NCBI GenBank assembly: GCA_025738555.1
Contig: JAOVFP010000024.1
Span: 496,001 to 560,000 of the forward strand
Direction of reading: 5' to 3'
Length of the DNA: 64,000 nucleotides
Source of the DNA: Cyathus striatus
Taxonomy: Eukaryota > Basidiomycota > Agaricomycetes > Agaricales > Nidulariaceae
Shown here piece by piece: positions 58,223-64,000 of this stretch. A model generated the notes under the pieces. It worked only from the letters and a program-made list of their open reading frames with translations. It was not told the DNA's origin and made no database searches. Position numbers and translations under genes: made by a program. Numbering within the stretch: position 1 is the stretch's first letter; every line of letters begins with the position of its first letter.

Positions 58223-58933
58223 CTACTTTAACTTATCCATCCTTTAAAATATCAACGACAGATATCTGTCTTTACTTCAGTTAATCCATCTTTCCTTCCT
58301 TGTAATCCACTTACCCTGCAATCATTGCCATCCCCCCAACCGGAGTCACTGGTCCAAGGAACTTCCATCTATCACATCGTCATTCACTCCGCCGCATCTA
58401 ATCATGTTGTCTCGCCCACGTACCTTTCCCCCGCAAGCACCAGCGCCATGATACTGCTCGAGAACACAAACCCGCCCACAGCTATCGCCGGCCCTGCCAG
58501 CCTGTGAGTCCCAAATCGAGAATGCAGTGAGACAAGTAGAAGTGCCAGTCCATTGTACACCTAAACCGTCCCCGTTCAATTCAACTCGAGTACTTCATGA
58601 CAAATGTCTCCTACAGCATAACTCGACGCAGTCTCCCACGCATGGATTTTGTCCGCTGTCATTCCCGGTCGTTTTTTAAGCCCGTGAGCTGTAGCAATAG
58701 ACATTTGTAAACAGCCTTCTTCTTGTATGTGAAAACTCAGATCATCCACCTCCAAATGCGCCGGCTATAATCCCCACCGAAGCTGTAATCGACACGACAA
58801 GGCTTGGATTTCAACGACCAACATTTCTAGCGTAAGACTAACCAAAAATGGCTCCCGTTTTCCATAGAAGACTTGGATTCACTAGGAAAGCCCGGCGAGT
58901 AAGCAAGGGAGTAGAAGAAGTTGGATTTACCAT
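58223..58933 (-). CDS. DUF423/TMEM256-like small membrane protein
   Basis: Small multi-exon gene. ATG 58933 gives MVNPTSSTPLLTRRAF..LLWKTGAIFG. Successive short introns then join ASVGIIAGAFG, AHGLKKRPGMTADKIHAWETASSYA, VYNGLALLLVSLHSRFGTHRLAG, FVFSSSIMALVLAGE and RWKFLGPVTPVGGMAMIAG. This order (Gly-rich helix, GAHGLK, a helix with HS, then GPVTPxGG) is diagnostic of DUF423, a family of about 120 residues with four membrane helices and unknown molecular function. The N-terminal leader is basic and could target mitochondria. The last exon after MIAG is uncertain: several acceptors between 58215 and 58260 give different short ends, so the 3' boundary is approximate. Confidence 0.78.
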
Positions 58934-59176
58934 CGTACTTAATCGGAAGATGTTTCGGACATTCCAGGACCATGCGAGACATCAGGTTTATAAGTAAACC
59001 TTGTTATATTGTCACATATGTCACAAAACATATCTTTTAGGTCTATTCTTGTTGAAGCACGTGATGTTTTACCTAATATAGCAATATCAAGTTTTTATAG
59101 ATTAACCGTAACTTGCTCTTGCAAGTCGCACTAGCTTTTCCACCTAGTCCTTGAAGCCGGTCTTCTTATCCTCACA
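58934..59176. promoter_or_regulatory. Divergent promoter between the DUF423 gene and SPB1
   Basis: 243 bp shared by two divergent genes. It has an AT-rich centre near 59010-59090. No other feature was seen. Confidence 0.4.
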
Positions 59177-62100
59177 ATGGGCAAAGCACAAAAGAAAACA
59201 GGGAAAGGACGTCTCGACAAGTATTATAAACTTGCCAAGTACGTTTTTTTTTTCTATAGGACGCGGTTTGTTCTAACGTGTATGTCTATCAAATAGAGAG
59301 CAAGGCTACCGAGCACGATCAGCATTCAAGCTTATACAATTGAACAAAAAATATTCTTTCCTTGAAACCTCTAGATGTACTATAGATCTGTGCGCAGCTC
59401 CAGGTGGTTGGCTTCAAGTTGCGAGCAAGTATATGCCTGCGAACAGTGTCATTGTTGGTAAGTTGTTACACGCTTTTGCCCGTTATTTCATTGTCAACAA
59501 ACATGTAGGTGTCGATTTGGTTCCAATTAGGCCTATTCCTCGTGTTGTCACTTTTGCAACCGATATCACTACACCTCAATGCCGTAATCTCATCCGAGGT
59601 GAGCTCAAGGACTGGAAGGCTGACGTTGTTCTCCACGACGGTGCCCCTAATGTTGGTACTGCTTGGATTCAAGATGCGTATAGCCAGTCCGAACTAGTAC
59701 TTATGAGTCTGAAACTGGCCGTGGAGTTCCTCATGAAAGGGGGAACATTCGTAACCAAAGTTTTTCGCAGCGTGGACTACAACAATCTCATATGGGTTTT
59801 TAATCAACTTTTCGGAAAGGTAGAGGCCACAAAGCCTCCTTCCTCCAGGTAATAGTTGCTGCATATTTGAAGTGCTTCATTCCTAACATTTTTTTACATA
59901 CAGAAATGTGTCTGCTGAAATCTTCGTAGTCTGTCGTGATTTCCTGGCCCCTAAGCAAATAGATCCCAAGTTTCTAGATCCTAGGCATGTTTTCAAAGAT
60001 CTAGCGGCCATGGCACCTTTGGATAAAGGCGCATCATCTAATAACGTGCAAGCTAATGTATTCCATCCCGAGAAAAAGCGACGCAAGCGTGACGGATATG
60101 CCGACGGAGATTATACATTGTTTAAGACAACGTCCGCCTCAGAATTTGTGCACGATCCAGAACCCATTGCTATCTTAGGTACAGTGAACCGAATTACCTT
60201 CACGACTGAAGAAGAAAAACGGTATGCTAGTTATTGTATTAATATTTAGAGGGCAGAGCGTGATTGTTGACTACAGATGGCTTTCCTTGGATCTTACTTC
60301 CGGTGATATCAAGGCTAATTGTGATGATTTGAAAGTATTGGGAAAGGGCGATTTCAAAGCTTTGATGAAGTGGAGAGTGGCGCTTCGAGAAGAGGTAAGT
60401 ATACAACAGTACCCAGCTGCCCAGTTTCTCTTACACTTACTTAGCTTGGCCTTGAAAACAAAGCAAAAGAGACGGAGGAAGCTACAGAGATCGTGGAAGT
60501 TACAGAAGAGGTAGATGAGGATCAGCTTATTTCTGAAGAGGTGTGTGATTAGTGCATCATATACGGTAAGTTGCTTATCTTCAATAGCTGGAGCGTTTAA
60601 ATGCCGAAGCAGCTGCCCGCACAAAGCGCGAACGAAGGCGGGCGAATGAACTGAAAACACGCGCTATACGACGGATGCAATTACAAATGACAGCTCCTAT
60701 GGACATTGGCATGGAGCAACATGATGCATCTTTAGCATTGGGACAAGAGGATATATTCGACCTTGAAGAGATGGAAAGAGATCTTAGACGCAAAAAACAG
60801 ACTGTCCAATTTCTAACAGAAGATGGAGAGGATAATCTTTCTGAAAGCGACGAGGAGGAACACGCTGGCGGAGATGCTGAAGAGGGGTCTGAGCTAGACT
60901 CTGACGAAGAACAAAACATGAAAATAACGTCTTTGGAAGCTGAACTCGATGGTCTGTATGAGACATACCGAGATCGCCTTAGGGAGCGTGACGCGAAACT
61001 TCGGGTTAGAGAAGCCAGGGAGAAAAATGCAGAGAGGGGAGAATGGAACGGGATAAATAAGGGAAGTGACGATGGCAGTATCAGTAGCGATGAGGGCGGA
61101 TGGGAGGAAGCGCAGAAGGTTAAATTCAATGTAGACGAATCATCTGATGATGACTCGACGTCTGATGAAGATGAAGATCCTGCAGAACCATCCTCAACCA
61201 TCGGTCGAAAGAGAAAACAGAAAGAATCCCAGCACCCCCAGAAGCGTGCAAGATTTGTTATTGACATTGATGATCATAAACAGCATGCAGAGAGCAATGC
61301 TGCAGCGAAGCTTTGGTTTAGTCGCGATATCTTTGCCGGAATGGATCACGTTAGTGATCTTGAAGATGATATTATGTCTACCGCGGATGAAAATGAGGCA
61401 GGCGATATAGATCTTCATCAGGTGCGCACTACCCATACTGGAACTTGCTTGTTATTAACAGATTTCTGTAGGAATCATCAGGGGATGATGAGGATGACTT
61501 TGAAATAGTTCCACAAGATGACAACGACGATGTTGATATGTGGGATGCCGAAGGTGAAAACGAAGAGGAATTGAGACACGCAGAAATTAAAAGTAAGTTT
61601 ATAGAACAAGCTGTAAAAAAAGGTGTCTAATACCCCTTGTCAGAGCACGGGCTTGTGACAGTAGAAGCGGTTACTCTAGCTCAGCAACTGGTGAACCGCG
61701 AAAAGACTAAAACGCAGCTAATCAACGATGGCTACAATCGCTTTTCTTTGAACTCAAAAGAAGGACTCCCTTCGTGGTTTCTAGACGACGAATCTCATCA
61801 TTATAAATCTAATCTTCCCATAACCAAGGAAGCCGTTGCAGCTCTAAGGGCAAAGCAAAGGGCACTTGACGCTCGACCTATCAAGAAAGTGGCCGAAGCC
61901 AAAGCACGCAAAAAGTTTAAGGCAGCGCAACGCTTAGACAAGGCGATGAAGAAGGCCGAAGGAGTAAACGCCACTGCAGATTTGTCTGAACGGGAGAAGG
62001 CGCAACAAATAGAGAAAGTAATGCGTAAAGGCTTAGCGGCAGGGAAGAAGGCGAAGAAGGATGTGAAAGTCGTCGTTGCAAAAGGTGCTCATAAAGGTAT

Positions 62101-62266
62101 CAAAGGTCGTCCGAAAGGTGTTAAGGGCCGCTACGCCATGGTTGATGCCAGAATGAAGAAAGAGGTATGCTTGTTATTTGTTTATAAGGCTAAGCTAATT
62201 CATAAAAAATACTTTCAGATGCGAGCAAAGAAACGCAAGGAAAAGGAAACTAAAAAGCGTCGTTAA
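59177..62266 (+). CDS. SPB1: AdoMet-dependent rRNA 2'-O-methyltransferase Spb1 (FtsJ family)
   Basis: Nucleolar enzyme of 60S ribosome biogenesis; yeast Spb1 methylates a guanosine in the 25S A-loop. [21 protein letters not shown] starts at 59177, and after an intron comes [16 protein letters not shown]. The FtsJ domain shows the AdoMet loop [14 protein letters not shown], the catalytic Asp in [11 protein letters not shown] and the Lys in [11 protein letters not shown], the usual K-D-K-E layout. Introns are recognisable near 59240-59300, 59459-59508, 59850-59905 and 60222-60276, plus several later ones. A long acidic/basic central region follows (DSDEEQNMK and EDEDPAEPS). The conserved Spb1 C-terminal domain is [32 protein letters not shown], with a Lys-rich tail ([20 protein letters not shown]). 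The total is about 900 residues, normal for the family. An antisense open frame at 60581-61267 is a shadow of the acidic region. Confidence 0.95.
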
Positions 62267-62379
62267 GTATCAGGAATTATCCAGTTACTATATTATGTAT
62301 TATTGCTGTTTTCAGACCTTGTGTATCTACTGTTATGTGTCTCATAAGAAAATGGTTCGAAGATCAGTGCATAGTGCAT

Positions 62380-64000
62380 TTAATGCGTAGTTAGCAAATC
62401 ACAGCTTCGCAGGAAATCTATCCAAGAGGTATCGTTTAAATTATTGCATTCGATCTGATTAAGGATTTGATTACTATATCCAAATGGAATCGCTATGGAC
62501 CCTACCTGACAGAGTATGGATGATTCGTCGTCTTCCGTGCTCGTAATGTTCTCAGTAACGGCATCGAACCTGGTCGCATCGACATCCCCCTGTACAGATT
62601 TCATGCTTTGTCGCACATTGTCTGTAGATTGTAGGATAAAGTCGACGTCGTTGTGACGGAATTTGAGCGGTATTTCAGGCTGGTGAGCTTCACCACTGCC
62701 TGATAAACTGGGAATTGTCGGGCATTAGAAAACGAAGCAGGCACAGATAAATGCATACAATGTTTCAAGTTGGTTATAATACTCTTCAAGTTTTGCAGGC
62801 CACTTAGGTCTCGACAAAGAAACGGAATCAGTCACCGAAAAACGAATATCCATAGCACTGCAGTGGTTTCGTCAATCTAGAAAAGCTACACCAATACAAT
62901 GGGTTTCACCGACCGATCAGGTAGCATGACATCCATAACCGACTCCGAGTCAATATGACAAAAAGGTTTCAAAAGGTCGTGTTCAGATGTTAGAATATCC
63001 TTGATAGCCGGGACCTCTGTAGAAGGGTAGCTTTTGGAAGCGAGGATGATTTCAAACACCATGATTTGCGAACCACTTGTTGGCTCAGAGGAGAGAGATG
63101 ATTTATAGGTTAGGCGTCTGAGAATCTTTTGCCGCTTAGCCGGTATGCTGAGCACTTGCGTTGGCGAACTGTTTGTTACTTTAGTACTATAGGTCCCTCT
63201 TCGGGAATTTAAAAATACCTAGAGAAAAAAAAGCCAGAGGCACGATGATCACTTATCCATTTAGCAACTTTCTCAAATGGCGATGCTCCTGCTAAAACAG
63301 GGGTCATGGACGCGTTATCACCGGGATATACCCAGAGAAAATGCCCTGAACTACTTGCAGTACAGCAAACAATTTTTTTACATATATTTGCCACACTCAC
63401 ATTGCTCTAATGATTCTAGTGGAACCGGACAATGTGTTATCCGCTTGCAGGGCGTCGAGTAGTGCATCTTTAACATCGCATATGCGCCTGAAATAAATAA
63501 GAAATAAGAAAAAACGACTATGTAAATCTGTAACATACTGAGTTATAGCATCCGTTACATTGTTTGTTTCGCCTAATAACCCACCGGCTTCTGTATCGGG
63601 AGCCCCTGAGGCTTTAACATTCCTGATTCTAAACTTACTTATAGTAGTAGAATGTCGTGGATGAGTGTACGGCAGAATAAATGGGTATAGTGCGTATGAT
63701 CTTTTGAGAGCACCGAGAGGAGCTTCCGGCTCATTGGCCTCAGCCAGCTTGTAATACAGATGTGAACTTACTGTTTGCTTCAAGTAATATAAGACGGTGG
63801 AATGGACACAGTGCCAGAAAATGACACCTACATCTGCCACGGCCATTGTGAGTAATCGTTTGGCAGCGCTCAAAGCTGACGGGTCACTCTTCCTGTAAGT
63901 AATACGCAGCTGTCACGTAATCAGCATTACTACAATCCAAAGATTTCATGAGAAACCTCTACCTTTCGTTCATTGTTATATTGTATAAAGGCGCCAGACT
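62380..64000 (-). CDS. Unidentified multi-exon gene, 3' part (runs off the window)
   Basis: I do not recognise this protein. Spliced minus-strand segments, N- to C-terminal, are as follows: APLYNITMNER then KSDPSALSAAKRLLTMAVAD (about 63960-63830); GALKRSYALYPFILPYTHPR and a short basic segment (SKFRIRNVKASG, about 63700-63610); RRICDVKDALLDALQADNTL (about 63490-63430); SSGHFLWVYPGDNASMTPVL and SPFEKVAKWISDH (about 63350-63240); a basic helical part PAKRQKILRRLTYKSSLSSE (about 63145-63090); SVMDVMLPDRSVKPIVL (about 62940-62890); KWPAKLEEYYNQLETLYAFI (about 62810-62745); and a C-terminal region ending FLRSCDLLTTH. The codons look constrained and the introns are canonical, so it is a real gene. 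The 5' end lies beyond base 64000. It is tail-to-tail with SPB1. Confidence 0.6.

Noticed and set aside
60581..61267. Long minus-strand open frame opposite SPB1
   Set aside because: It mirrors the acidic Ser/Asp/Glu region of Spb1; the codon pattern is imposed by the plus-strand gene.

Overview
This is a nuclear segment of a filamentous fungus, most likely an Agaricomycete (mushroom-forming Basidiomycota). The protein-coding genes are cut by many short GT-AG introns of about 45-60 nt, are tightly packed on both strands, and look like basidiomycete orthologues. Inferred exon joins restore catalytic and metal-binding motifs in almost every gene, so most gene calls rest on spliced reading rather than on single open frames. 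No species can be named from the sequence alone.

Left gene-rich arm (1-20 kb): an M16 metalloprotease (minus); an Ngl/CCR4-like endonuclease/exonuclease/phosphatase protein (plus); a DH-PH RhoGEF (minus); a small predicted membrane protein (plus); a Zn2Cys6 transcription factor (minus); the polyadenylation factor CPSF30/Yth1 (minus); and a cytochrome P450 (plus) that diverges from CPSF30 over about 230 bp.

Transposon island (about 20.6-47 kb): no intact host gene is visible. The sequence is AT-rich and strongly CpG-poor. Exact boundaries can be read for many elements: two hAT-like elements with perfect 8-bp target duplications; a family I call T (ends TAGGSAA, GGGTACCC-rich subtermini, 8-bp duplications); a Tc1/mariner-type element with a decayed DDE transposase and TA duplications; a palindromic Tc1-derived foldback; and solo LTRs of three families with 5-bp duplications. 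A RecQ-like helicase fragment lies between inverted MITEs. The best structure is a nest at 33.3-39.4 kb, in which a gene of unknown function was split by a T element, which was split by the Tc1-like element, whose transposase was split by a solo LTR.

Right gene-rich arm (47-64 kb): a second Zn2Cys6 factor with the same unusual long cysteine loop as the first (minus); a type II membrane glycoprotein (minus); Rac GTPase (minus); a zinc-finger-like nuclear protein (minus); a DUF423/TMEM256 membrane protein (minus), divergent from the ribosome-biogenesis methyltransferase Spb1 (plus); and the 3' part of an unidentified gene (minus) that runs off the window. Rac and the RhoGEF could act in one polarity pathway, but nothing in the sequence shows that they are partners. 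The remaining genes are unlinked housekeeping functions.
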